Shown piece after piece: positions 40,974 through 47,964 of a DNA stretch of 49,881 bases. Below the pieces are notes generated by a model, which searched no databases, was not told where the DNA came from, and was given only the letters and a program-made list of their open reading frames with translations. Made by a program: the position numbers and the translations under genes. Source of the DNA: a virus. The stretch is taken from positions 1-49,881 of the IMG/VR virus record IMGVR_UViG_3300042691_013885. One strand, written 5' to 3'. Each line of letters starts with the position of its first letter. Positions within the stretch are counted from its first letter, which is position 1.

Positions 40974-41539
40974 GTAGCCATCCTGCGAGCGAGGAGGAAA
41001 ACCTCGCTGTCGCGGCAGGCTATCACCGCAGCCAGAGCGTCGTAGGGGTGTTCTTGCACAGAGGCCGGAATCTTCGCGCAAAGACCTGCGAGCCCGGTCA
41101 ACGTGGCGGGGAAGAACGCATCCAACGCAGCTTTGACCTCGTCCTTCGACGCGTCTTTCTTCCCGCAGACGGCCTTCTTGACCTCCTGCGGGGATGCTTG
41201 AGTGATGGCGATGCCGCGTTGTTGCGCGATGGCGGCGAGGACTCCCCAGCAGATCGCCATCTTGGCGGCAGCGGCCGAGTTGCGCGGGTAGCTCATTGTC
41301 TCGGCGCAGATGAGACTCGTAGGGTAGAGAGTCAGTAGGGTTTGGATCTCTTTTGCGATCTCTTTCGCGCGTTCGAGGTTGTCCTCGCTTGCGCGGACCT
41401 TTCGCTTCTCGTTGGCCTTCTGGGTACGGATAACACCCATGCGGACAGGGAAGTCGTTCTGGGGTTCGTTGCCAAGCGCCACGACGGCGTAGCCAACCGA
41501 GGCGAAGCCGGGGTCGATGCCGAGAATGTAGTGAGTCAT
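40952..41539 (-). CDS. Holliday junction resolvase, RuvC-like
   Basis: 195 residues; ATG overlaps the upstream stop by four bases. D9 in YILGIDPGFASVGYAV, E80 in LICAETMSYPRNS, the basic KKAVCGKKDASKDEVKAAL segment, and H164-x2-D167 in EHPYDALAAVIACRD form the RuvC catalytic set with the RNase H fold. The length equals that of bacterial RuvC. It would resolve four-way or branched DNA made during recombination-dependent replication and clear it for packaging. Neighbouring nucleases and SSB agree. Confidence 0.92.
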   Translation of the reverse strand: MTHYILGIDPGFASVGYAVVALGNEPQNDFPVRMGVIRTQKANEKRKVRASEDNLERAKEIAKEIQTLLTLYPTSLICAETMSYPRNSAAAAKMAICWGVLAAIAQQRGIAITQASPQEVKKAVCGKKDASKDEVKAALDAFFPATLTGLAGLCAKIPASVQEHPYDALAAVIACRDSEVFLLARRMATCAASTG

Positions 41540-41889
41540 CGTTTCCCTGTAGGAGAGCGAGCGAGTGTTCGTTCAACGAGGATGATCACGCCGAGGACGT
41601 CATCGGCCTCGCTGCACCGCGTTAGTTTTCCGTCCGCCATCTCGAACTTGCGGTCTGCCGTGGCCTGAATGCGCTCCACGGTGGACGTCACCGCCGGGCT
41701 GTTCGACTTCCCCCACTCGCTCTTGTGCAGGATGCAGAGCCCGCACAGGAAGATGGGCGTTGGTGTGACCTTGAGGATGGCCCATCGAGACTGGGGTTTG
41801 TCGCACAGGGAACAGTTGGCGCCCCAAAGTTTCTGGGGGAGCGGGTTGACGAACCGCAGCGATCCGAGGGGGTCGTTCCGCGTAGTCAT
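41536..41889 (-). CDS. Small CxxC zinc-finger hypothetical protein
   Basis: 117 residues. ATG 41889 overlaps the stop of the Cas4-like gene (ATGA), which fixes the start. Two CxxC pairs (C26/C29, CSLC; C49/C52, CGLC) would bind one zinc, with an extra H55. The C-terminal half is helical and polar. The arrangement resembles short phage zinc-ribbon proteins, but no family is recognised. It is coupled to nuclease genes on both sides. Confidence 0.6.
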   Translation of the reverse strand: MTTRNDPLGSLRFVNPLPQKLWGANCSLCDKPQSRWAILKVTPTPIFLCGLCILHKSEWGKSNSPAVTSTVERIQATADRKFEMADGKLTRCSEADDVLGVIILVERTLARSPTGKR

Positions 41890-42722
41890 TCCGAGAAGCA
41901 CGCCGCTGCGACCTGACAGGCTTTCGCGCGCGAGCAGCCGTTGTGCGCGCAGATGCGCGATGGCAGCGACTTCGTCTCCATGCCGGACCATACGGACCTG
42001 ACCAGATCGCGGACGAGGTTGATCGTCTCCTCGTCGCGCTCGATGTGGTGTTCGACGAGGCTGTTCAGCCCGGTCTCGGCCTTCTGCCAGTAGAGAATCT
42101 TCGCCCACTTGAACCCGGTGAACATCATGTAGACGTGGGCTTGGACGATGTGGCCGATCTGCGGCGCCTGCTTGATCTCGCGACCGCCTCGTTCACCGAT
42201 GCTCTTGATCTCCAAGATGCCCATGCCGGGAAGGCCGGGGATGACGAGAAAGCCGTCGCTGTGCCCCGTCAGGCGCAAGCCGTGGTCGACGAACTTGTGC
42301 TCCTTGTACGTGAAGGTCCGGCACTCGCAGTGGATGCAGATCTTCGGGCGAGGGCTCGACCAGTCCTCGACGCGAGCGCCCTCGATGTATTCCCCATAGA
42401 GCTTCCCACAACCGTCACAGCGCCACGTCCCGTAGAGGATGCCAGCCGGACCAAGCAGTTCGTTCTGCACGCCCCAGTGAAGGCTGGTTCCATGCAGGAA
42501 CGTGAGGTTCAGGCCGACGTCGACCTTGTCGTCCCGCACGATGCTCCGCAGGGTGCAGAGCACTTCTTCGCGGGCGCACAACGACGGGATGCTCGACGCC
42601 CGGATGTAGCCGGCGATGGGGTCAAGCGGCGACTTTTTCTCGTCCCGAACGTAGGTGTCTTGGATGACCCGCAGCAGCGAGCCGTGTCCGGTGTTGTCGC
42701 GCAGTACGCTGGCAAAGCTCAT
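41886..42722 (-). CDS. PD-(D/E)XK exonuclease, Cas4/RecB-like, with Fe-S-type cysteines
   Basis: 278 residues, ATG with CGGAGACCGT upstream. RecB-family motifs are visible: H82 in FLHGTSLHW, D156 in LTGHSDGFLVI, E171-x-K173 in GILEIKS, and Q194 in VQAHVYM. Cysteines C49 (with C56) and C258, C263, C269, C275 flank the domain as in Cas4/AddB-type enzymes that bind an iron-sulfur cluster. A second Cys group (C102, C105, C129, C132, C134) marks an inserted zinc finger. It probably acts as an exonuclease in recombination or end processing. No CRISPR array or other Cas gene is present, so it is not evidence of a CRISPR system. Confidence 0.85.
   Translation of the reverse strand: MSFASVLRDNTGHGSLLRVIQDTYVRDEKKSPLDPIAGYIRASSIPSLCAREEVLCTLRSIVRDDKVDVGLNLTFLHGTSLHWGVQNELLGPAGILYGTWRCDGCGKLYGEYIEGARVEDWSSPRPKICIHCECRTFTYKEHKFVDHGLRLTGHSDGFLVIPGLPGMGILEIKSIGERGGREIKQAPQIGHIVQAHVYMMFTGFKWAKILYWQKAETGLNSLVEHHIERDEETINLVRDLVRSVWSGMETKSLPSRICAHNGCSRAKACQVAAACFSE
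41985..41995 (-). repeat. 11-bp motif copy 5 (GGACCATACGG on plus strand)
   Basis: Exact copy inside the Cas4-like gene, read as the Ser-Val-Trp-Ser region (RSVWSG). On the plus strand GGACC stands on both sides of ATAC here, giving GGACCATACGGACC, as at 17844. Confidence 0.75.
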
Positions 42723-42739
42723 ACGGTCTCCGTAACAGG

Positions 42740-43198
42740 TCAGCCATCGCCTTTTGCGATCTTGCGAAGGCGCTCAAACACGTCGATAGGAAGGACGACG
42801 AGATCGATAGGCTTCGACGATGGGCTGGCCCTCTGCTCGAATGTGATGAACAGGGATGGTTCTTGGCCGGCGGCGCGAGCGCCCTCGCAGACCTTCAACC
42901 ACCACTCCTTCTTGATGGACATGGTCTCGGTCTCGGTGCGCTTGTGTTCAACCCAGAAGTCGCCGATAGAGAGGTCGCCGTTGAGGGTGATGGTTTCAGG
43001 CTTCTCCGAGAGTGAAGTTTGCGCGCGAAACGCCTTCGGCGACAGTCGCTTGGCACCGCTCTGCGGGAGGCGCTTCCCGCCGAACTTGGCGGCGAGCCGC
43101 TGCTCGTGTTTCTTCGACCTCTTGTAGCGGTCGTAGTTGGGGTCCATCCACTTCGGACGGACCTTCTTCTCCGGCTGGTCGTCGGCTTCGTCAGTCAT
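42740..43198 (-). CDS. Hjc-like / PD-(D/E)XK endonuclease
   Basis: 152 residues; ATG 43198 overlaps the previous gene by eight bases, the longer frame being a shadow. E32 in SKKHEQRLAAKFGG, the PQSGAK turn, D80 in GDLSIGDFWVEHK, and E84-x-K86 form the pattern of Holliday-junction-resolvase Hjc-type or related phage endonucleases. The following T.TETMSIKKEWWLKVCEGARAAGQEPSLFITF is equally typical. A structure-selective nuclease role is likely. Having both this and a RuvC-like enzyme is notable. Confidence 0.75.
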   Translation of the reverse strand: MTDEADDQPEKKVRPKWMDPNYDRYKRSKKHEQRLAAKFGGKRLPQSGAKRLSPKAFRAQTSLSEKPETITLNGDLSIGDFWVEHKRTETETMSIKKEWWLKVCEGARAAGQEPSLFITFEQRASPSSKPIDLVVLPIDVFERLRKIAKGDG

Positions 43199-43451
43199 CG
43201 ACGCGGTCCCACTCATGCTTGCAGTTGCGGCAGCGGCAGACGAACCGCGCCGGGAACGAGAGCCCGAGCGCTTCTTCGACGTCGAACTCGTCGAGGCCGC
43301 AGATCGGGCACTGCTCTGCATCGGGAGCAGCCGCAGTCGAGCCCTTCGACATCTCCTCGATCACGGCCTGCTGGATGTCGACCTTGTTGTCGCTTCCAGT
43401 GGGCAGGAGATCGGACGCACCGCCGAACAACACGGCGAGCGCGTCGTTCAG
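43191..43451 (-). CDS. Small zinc-ribbon protein (start codon uncertain, possibly CTG)
   Basis: About 86 residues if it begins at CTG 43451, which overlaps the recombinase stop as CTGA, matching the ATGA/GTGA/TTGA coupling used elsewhere. The first GTG (43433) would give 80 residues and has no ribosome site. The C-terminus has C48/C51 (CPIC) and C72, C74, C77 (FVCRCRNCKHEW), a zinc ribbon. The middle is helical (DIQQAVIEEMSKG). The zinc ribbon resembles small proteins adjacent to phage recombination genes. No further function can be read. Confidence 0.6.
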   Translation of the reverse strand: MNDALAVLFGGASDLLPTGSDNKVDIQQAVIEEMSKGSTAAAPDAEQCPICGLDEFDVEEALGLSFPARFVCRCRNCKHEWDRVDD

Positions 43452-44665
43452 GTCGGGCGAACCGCTCGAAGCAGAACGTCCGACACCATCCGCTTGAAGA
43501 TCGGGTCCGTCACCAGCCGCTTCTCGATCTCCGACTTCTTGCCGAACTGCTCCCCTAGACACTTCCACAACGTACCTCCGCCGCTGATCAAACCTTTGCG
43601 CTCCGCGTGCGCGAGGATGAAATCCTCGTCGTAAAAGTCCCCGAGAACCTTTGTCTCCGCATCCGTGAGCATCATGCGGAACTCGTAACTCACCTTCGCG
43701 GTACTTGCCTTGGATTTGTCGAGAGAGAACCCGAAATCGACGTAGAGCGGGCGCTCCCCCGCGTCGTCCATCTTGTACTTGCCGCCCTTCATGCGGACCT
43801 CCGTCCACGCCATGAATCCGGGGGCCAGTCCGCCGGGCGTCGTTTCTGGGTTGCCGAACATCACGCCCAGCTTCATGCGGATCTGGTTGGTGAAGAACAC
43901 CGTGGGTCGACGCCCGGTTTCGGTCATGGCCGCGTTCAGTGCCGCCGTGAACTTGCGAATGCCCTTGCCAAGGATGCGGGCCTGCGTGCCCATCATGTCC
44001 TTCTCGATGGCCTCCTCGATCTCCTTGGCGGGCGTCAAGAAGGCAAGCGAATCCAGCACGAGGATGTCGCACCGGCCAGAGCGCAACAGCGCCTCACCGA
44101 TGGACAACGACTGCTCCGCGTACTCCGGCGTCGAGATGAGAACCTTGTCGAGGTCGAAATGCCGGCTCGCCCACGGTGGATCGAGCGCACCCTCGACGTC
44201 AATGTACGCGCACACGGGTTCGCGCGGGGACTTGCAGTTGCAGCGGTCGAAGTATTCCCAGCAGTTCGCGCACATCTTCTGCGCCTCGCCGATGGTCTTG
44301 TAGAGCATCGTCGTCTTGCAGGAGGACTTGTGCCCGGTGAGGGTGTGGACACCGCCCTGCGCCCATCCCCCTTCGAGGGCATAGTCCAAGGGGAAAACTC
44401 CGGTCGGAATCCGCTTCACGGTGCGCGCTTTGACCTCCGCACCTTCAATCAGAGACTTCTTCCCGTAGGTTTTGAGAGTGCTTGCGATCAGCTCGCTCGA
44501 CAAAAGAGCACCGAGTTGACTCTTGGCGTCGTTCCCCTGCTTGATGCGGGAAGTGATCACGTCGGGAAGGGTGTCGTCGTCGACAGAAACAACACCGACC
44601 GCTGCATCGGCAGCGGTATCGGCGGCGGTGTCGGCATCAGCGGCGGGTTTCTTCTTGGAAGCCAT
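43448..44665 (-). CDS. RecA/UvsX-like recombinase
   Basis: 405 residues, ATG with GAGG upstream. ATPase: Walker A at 111-119 is GHKSSCKTT, with Cys where RecA has Gly; catalytic Glu E158 in YIDVEGALDPPWA; Walker B ILVLDS (201-206). DNA-binding loop 2 region: FFTNQIRMKLGVMFGNPETTPGG. An inserted cysteine cluster (C132, C135, C142, C144, C152) between Walker A and E158 is unusual and may bind zinc. The N-terminus is Ala/Asp-rich and probably disordered. It pairs homologous strands for recombination-dependent replication and repair. Neighbours are the UvsW-like helicase, SSB and resolvases. Confidence 0.92.
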   Translation of the reverse strand: MASKKKPAADADTAADTAADAAVGVVSVDDDTLPDVITSRIKQGNDAKSQLGALLSSELIASTLKTYGKKSLIEGAEVKARTVKRIPTGVFPLDYALEGGWAQGGVHTLTGHKSSCKTTMLYKTIGEAQKMCANCWEYFDRCNCKSPREPVCAYIDVEGALDPPWASRHFDLDKVLISTPEYAEQSLSIGEALLRSGRCDILVLDSLAFLTPAKEIEEAIEKDMMGTQARILGKGIRKFTAALNAAMTETGRRPTVFFTNQIRMKLGVMFGNPETTPGGLAPGFMAWTEVRMKGGKYKMDDAGERPLYVDFGFSLDKSKASTAKVSYEFRMMLTDAETKVLGDFYDEDFILAHAERKGLISGGGTLWKCLGEQFGKKSEIEKRLVTDPIFKRMVSDVLLRAVRPT

Positions 44666-44678
44666 GCTCTACCTCGGT

Positions 44679-45344
44679 TCAGAACGGGGTGTTGTTGCCC
44701 TTGGTGCCGCTCGCGATCTTGCGGACTTCCTTGACCTCCTGCTGCACGCGCTCCTCGGCCCACTTCCGGGCAAAAGCGAAGGCTTCGTCAGCCTCCTCGC
44801 GGTAGCAGGGAACCGACAGCTTCACGTCGATGCGGGCGCTCTCGTAGTTCCCGATGTTCAGCGTGAGTCCGTAGCCGATCTCGACCGAGGCCGGCGCCGT
44901 CACGAAGGTCCGAACCTCCAGCTTCTCGTCGCTGATTTCCGGCGCACCGATCTTGCCGAAGGTGCGGGTCACAACCGCCGTCGTCGCAAGAGTCGTAGCC
45001 GTCGTCGGCGCAGCGGCGGGCACAGGGACCGGCGCAGGGGCAGGAGCCGGCGCAGGGGCAGGAGCCGGCGCAGGGGCAGGAGCCGCGACAACCACCGTCT
45101 GCACGGGCTTGTACGAGGCACCCTTCGAGGGACCGGGACGACGCATCGCGTTCCCGTTCTTGCCGATGACCGGCTTGCCGTCCTTGAAGCGGTGCGTCTC
45201 CGGCGTCACGGTTTCCCCGTTGACCACAAACACGTCCTTCGACCCTTCTGAGGGCGCCGTGGTGACGGGCTCGGTAGCGACGATGTCGCTCGGCGGCGGA
45301 TCGAGCGTCGGGGTGGGTTGAGAGGGTTGTTCAGCGGCGTCCAT
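44679..45344 (-). CDS. Hypothetical protein with Ala-Pro linker, recombination block
   Basis: 221 residues, ATG with GAGGACGAC upstream. The N-terminal 80 residues are Pro/Thr-rich with a small basic region, followed by an (Ala-Pro)n linker (about 88-110) and a C-terminal domain of about 80 residues (SVEIGYGLTLNIGNYESARIDVKL, EEADEAFAFARKWAEERVQQEV). This C-terminal domain looks like a compact alpha-beta unit found in several phage genomes near SSB or recombination genes, from memory. Its function is not established. It lies directly upstream of the recombinase. Confidence 0.65.
   Translation of the reverse strand: MDAAEQPSQPTPTLDPPPSDIVATEPVTTAPSEGSKDVFVVNGETVTPETHRFKDGKPVIGKNGNAMRRPGPSKGASYKPVQTVVVAAPAPAPAPAPAPAPAPAPVPVPAAAPTTATTLATTAVVTRTFGKIGAPEISDEKLEVRTFVTAPASVEIGYGLTLNIGNYESARIDVKLSVPCYREEADEAFAFARKWAEERVQQEVKEVRKIASGTKGNNTPF
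45031..45084 (-). repeat. Three tandem 18-bp repeats (Ala-Pro linker)
   Basis: Three adjacent copies of ggcgcaggggcaggagcc on the plus strand, encoding Ala-Pro pairs in the 221-residue protein. The identity at DNA level, not only amino-acid level, points to recent tandem duplication. Confidence 0.9.
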
Positions 45345-45398
45345 GTCGTCCTCGTTTGTTGCGGTTGAAGATGAGGTAACAGGGGTTCAAGCCGTTTC

Positions 45399-46754
45399 TC
45401 ACTCCCACCCCTTCGACTTGTAGAACCGATCCCGATAGGTGGCGGTTTTGGCGCATGACGACACCTTGTCGTCGCGGACGTCGACGACGATGGGTTCTTT
45501 CTTTCCGTCGCACGGTCGCAAGATCCGACCGACCGCCTGCTCCACGTCCGAGAAGGGCGTCGTGAGGAAGATCGTGTCGAGCGCGGGGATGTCCAGCCCT
45601 TCCTCTGCGAACTGCCGGGTAGCGAAGATCACCTGCGCGTCCGCTGCCGTATCCAACTCCTCCTCCTTCATTCCGCCGACATAGAAGCCGGTCGATGGAA
45701 CAGGGGCTGTTTGGCGTACCGCCCACTCGCGCCGGAACATCGCGTCCAATGCGTCGAGGTGGTTGAGGCGTTCCGACAGGACGATGGGCTTACGGCCGGC
45801 GGCAACGGCGAGGATGAGCTGTTCGACGATGAACTTGTTTCGGGCGACGTTGCTGACCATGAACTTCAACAGGACGTTCTTCGAGACGACGTCTGGGTTG
45901 AGCGTCGGGGTCTGCACCAGCCGGAAGTCAGACCACACGCGCCGAATCTTCGGCACCATGCGTTGCTCCTGCGCGGAGTAGAGCAACGGACCGATGTGAT
46001 GGAAGAACACGTCCTCCGCACCATCCTTCCGACGGGGTGTCGCGCTCACTCCGAGTCGCCACCGTGCCTTGAACCGAGTAGGGACGGCCGACCACGTCTC
46101 AGCGCCAATGCGGTGAGTCTCGTCGGTGATGATGAGACCCGGCCACTCCCAGAAGTCCTTGCCGTAGTCGCGGTCGCCGACGAGGCTGTGGATCATGCCG
46201 ATGGCAACACCGTAGTCCCGGAACTCGCAGCGGTCTTGCTGCACGATGCCGACCTTGGTGCCGGGGAGGAACTGCTCGATGCGCTCCTTCCATTGGTTCA
46301 GCAGGAACTCCTTGTGGACGACGACAAGCGTCGGGACTCCCATCTCGGCCATCAGGGCACAGGACCATACGGTCTTGCCCCACCCTGTCACCGCCCGAAC
46401 GATGCCGCCGTAGGAGCCGCCACGAAACGTCTCGGACACCTTCTGCAAGGCGTCCTTCTGAGAGTCGCGCAACGTGCCAGTGAACAGCAGCGGCCCACCC
46501 CAGAGGTCTGCACGTCCGAGAGTCGTCTCGTCGACGATCTCGTGGTGGTCCTTCTTGTGCTCCATGAAGTAGGAACGGGGGATCCCAATGGCACCCTCAC
46601 GCTCTTGGTAGAGCCGAATCGGCTGTGGCGGACCACCGGGAAAGCCATCGAACTTCTTCGGGTGAATGGTGAGCGTCGCCTTCAACGCGCTCTGCTGCAT
46701 GTGGGTCAGCTCGGACGTCGGAATCCAAGCGTAGGTGTCCACCACGACCTTCAT
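45399..46754 (-). CDS. UvsW-like SF2 DNA helicase
   Basis: 451 residues; ATG 46754 overlaps the upstream stop by four bases (ATGA) and has AGGACGG before it, so the long upstream extension is rejected. Motif I AVTGWGKTVW (Walker A at 123-128), motif Ia LVVVHKEFLLNQW, motif II DETH (211-214), motif III SATPRR (237-242), and VI QAVGRILRP are present. These SF2 enzymes (T4 UvsW type) unwind branched DNA and R-loops and shift replication from origin to recombination mode. It precedes the recombinase genes. A GGACCATACGG copy lies within the Walker A coding sequence. Confidence 0.92.
   Translation of the reverse strand: MKVVVDTYAWIPTSELTHMQQSALKATLTIHPKKFDGFPGGPPQPIRLYQEREGAIGIPRSYFMEHKKDHHEIVDETTLGRADLWGGPLLFTGTLRDSQKDALQKVSETFRGGSYGGIVRAVTGWGKTVWSCALMAEMGVPTLVVVHKEFLLNQWKERIEQFLPGTKVGIVQQDRCEFRDYGVAIGMIHSLVGDRDYGKDFWEWPGLIITDETHRIGAETWSAVPTRFKARWRLGVSATPRRKDGAEDVFFHHIGPLLYSAQEQRMVPKIRRVWSDFRLVQTPTLNPDVVSKNVLLKFMVSNVARNKFIVEQLILAVAAGRKPIVLSERLNHLDALDAMFRREWAVRQTAPVPSTGFYVGGMKEEELDTAADAQVIFATRQFAEEGLDIPALDTIFLTTPFSDVEQAVGRILRPCDGKKEPIVVDVRDDKVSSCAKTATYRDRFYKSKGWE
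46362..46372 (-). repeat. 11-bp motif copy 6 (GGACCATACGG on plus strand)
   Basis: Exact copy overlapping the Walker A codons of the UvsW-like helicase (Lys-Thr-Val-Trp-Ser). It shows that the motif coexists with a conserved protein motif rather than arising from repeated protein sequence. Confidence 0.75.
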
Positions 46755-46984
46755 CGGGTCCGTCCTGAAAGAAAGTTGTTGAGCGCCTGAGACGGGAGGC
46801 GTCGAGTACGGAGTAACTCGATCTCGCCGCGAACCGTCGAGTACCAGTTTTCCGGCGGAACGTCGGAACGAACGCGCGCCTGCCAGCTCACGGGAACACG
46901 AACACACTCGCCGCCCGGAGCGATCTCGACGAAGACATCCATTCGTGACTGACCCACGAACAGACGAACCGAAAGTACGCGCAT
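46751..46984 (-). CDS. Small hypothetical protein upstream of the helicase
   Basis: 77 residues, ATG with GGGG seven bases upstream; its stop overlaps the helicase start. The first half is a beta-rich unit (RVLSVRLFVGQSRMDVFVEIAPGGECVRVPV), the second half helical and basic (SQALNNFLSGRTR). No family is recognised. Translational coupling suggests it is made together with the helicase. Confidence 0.6.
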   Translation of the reverse strand: MRVLSVRLFVGQSRMDVFVEIAPGGECVRVPVSWQARVRSDVPPENWYSTVRGEIELLRTRRLPSQALNNFLSGRTR

Positions 46985-46990
46985 CGAAAC

Positions 46991-47027
46991 CCCGCAAAGA
47001 CGAGCACCGGGAACGACGTCCCGGTGC
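46991..47027 (-). terminator. Hairpin after the ssDNA-binding protein gene, possible terminator
   Basis: A perfect 9-bp stem GCACCGGGA/TCCCGGTGC (arms 47004-47012 and 47019-47027) with a 6-base loop lies 24 bases past the SSB-like gene stop. It is followed on the minus strand by TCGTCTTTGC, a poor T-tract, so termination would be partial. Confidence 0.55.
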
Positions 47028-47050
47028 CCGCCGTCATGTAGCGGCTTCGG

Positions 47051-47863
47051 TCAGAACGGGATTTCCTCGTCTGCCGAGCCACCGCCACCGTTCCCACCGC
47101 CAAAGCCTGACTCCGCAGCCGAGAAGCCCGCGAGAAGCTCCTTGACCTCCTTCACGGTCTTGGGCTGGAAAAGGGCGTCGTAGCGGAAGGGCACCAGCTT
47201 GCGCGGAATCTTCCCGTCCATCCCCTTCGAGATGGCGAACACGCGCGAGAGTCGCGTAAAGAACGCAGCGTCGTCGTCGGCCTGCGTGAACAGGTCCGAC
47301 AGCTTCTTGCCCTTGTAGGTCGCGAGGTCGAACAGCTTCGTCATGTCGACGTCGCGCGTGAACTCGTAGTCGTCGCCGACCGCCGGGCTCTTGTCGGTTT
47401 CGCGGACGACCTTGTAGAGCCGGCCGACCAGCGACTTCCCGTCCTTCGCAAGCTCGTTCATCTTGCGTTCGAGCTTCTGCGACGTCTTGAACTTCGCAGG
47501 CAGGATCTTCAACTCGTACTGCCGGACGTTGCCCTTCTTGTCCGTCCACTTCGACGTATCGACGATGGTGAGCATCGACACGCGGTAGCGGCTGTCCTTG
47601 CCGAGAATGGTGCAGCAGGGCGGCTCGCCCTCCTCGGTCACCGGCGCAAGGCAGGTGATCGGGTTGCGCCACGAACCGTTGATGCGGGCGTTGTGCTCGT
47701 CAAACGTGAACGGGGCATCGTCCACAAACACGAAGTCGCGGGACTGACCCGCCGGAATCCACACGCGGTCTGGTCCCCACGACAGGAAGTCAGACTTCCC
47801 GCCGTCACCGCCGCCGCCGTTGCCCTTGTTGAACCCAGTCGAATACCAGCTCTTTTCAGCCAT
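47051..47863 (-). CDS. Phage single-stranded DNA-binding protein (acidic-tip type)
   Basis: 270 residues, ATG with GGAGG upstream. The central region (DFVFVDDAPFTFDEHN, GSWRNPITCL, RYRVSMLTIVDTSKW) is OB-fold-like and found in several phage SSBs. A helical middle and a Gly-rich linker (GFGGGNGGGG) end in ADEEIPF, the acidic tip by which SSBs recruit partners. Two adjacent Cys (CC, about residue 83) are odd. Position directly after the primase gene and before the helicase supports the replication-fork SSB role (T4 gp32 counterpart), although sequence similarity to gp32 is not evident by eye. Confidence 0.82.
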   Translation of the reverse strand: MAEKSWYSTGFNKGNGGGGDGGKSDFLSWGPDRVWIPAGQSRDFVFVDDAPFTFDEHNARINGSWRNPITCLAPVTEEGEPPCCTILGKDSRYRVSMLTIVDTSKWTDKKGNVRQYELKILPAKFKTSQKLERKMNELAKDGKSLVGRLYKVVRETDKSPAVGDDYEFTRDVDMTKLFDLATYKGKKLSDLFTQADDDAAFFTRLSRVFAISKGMDGKIPRKLVPFRYDALFQPKTVKEVKELLAGFSAAESGFGGGNGGGGSADEEIPF

Positions 47864-47964
47864 GTGTTGCCTCCGTCTTCCCGCCGGGAAGAACGCCGAT
47901 GTCCCTCAGTGAATCGTGAGTCGGGACGTCCTCACAACGAGGAGGTAACACGAGAACCGGCCGA
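47864..47964 (-). other. Intergenic leader between primase and SSB genes
   Basis: About 100 bp, one of the longest intergenic stretches in the window. It contains a 7-bp imperfect stem (arms 47914-47920 and 47931-47937, one G-T pair on the minus strand) and a short TCTTCCC/GGGAAGA inverted repeat just before the SSB ribosome site. No convincing promoter boxes or T-tract were seen. A promoter or translational operator for the abundant SSB would be expected here. Confidence 0.35.

Noticed and set aside
41886-42722. Cas4-like nuclease as a sign of a CRISPR system
   Set aside because: No repeat-spacer array and no Cas1, Cas2 or effector genes are present; stand-alone Cas4/RecB-like nucleases are common in phage recombination modules.
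43191-44072. 293-codon minus-strand frame overlapping the recombinase gene
   Set aside because: Only its last about 86 codons, past the recombinase stop, look like a protein (zinc ribbon); the rest is an out-of-frame shadow of the RecA-like sequence. No slippery site was found to join the two.
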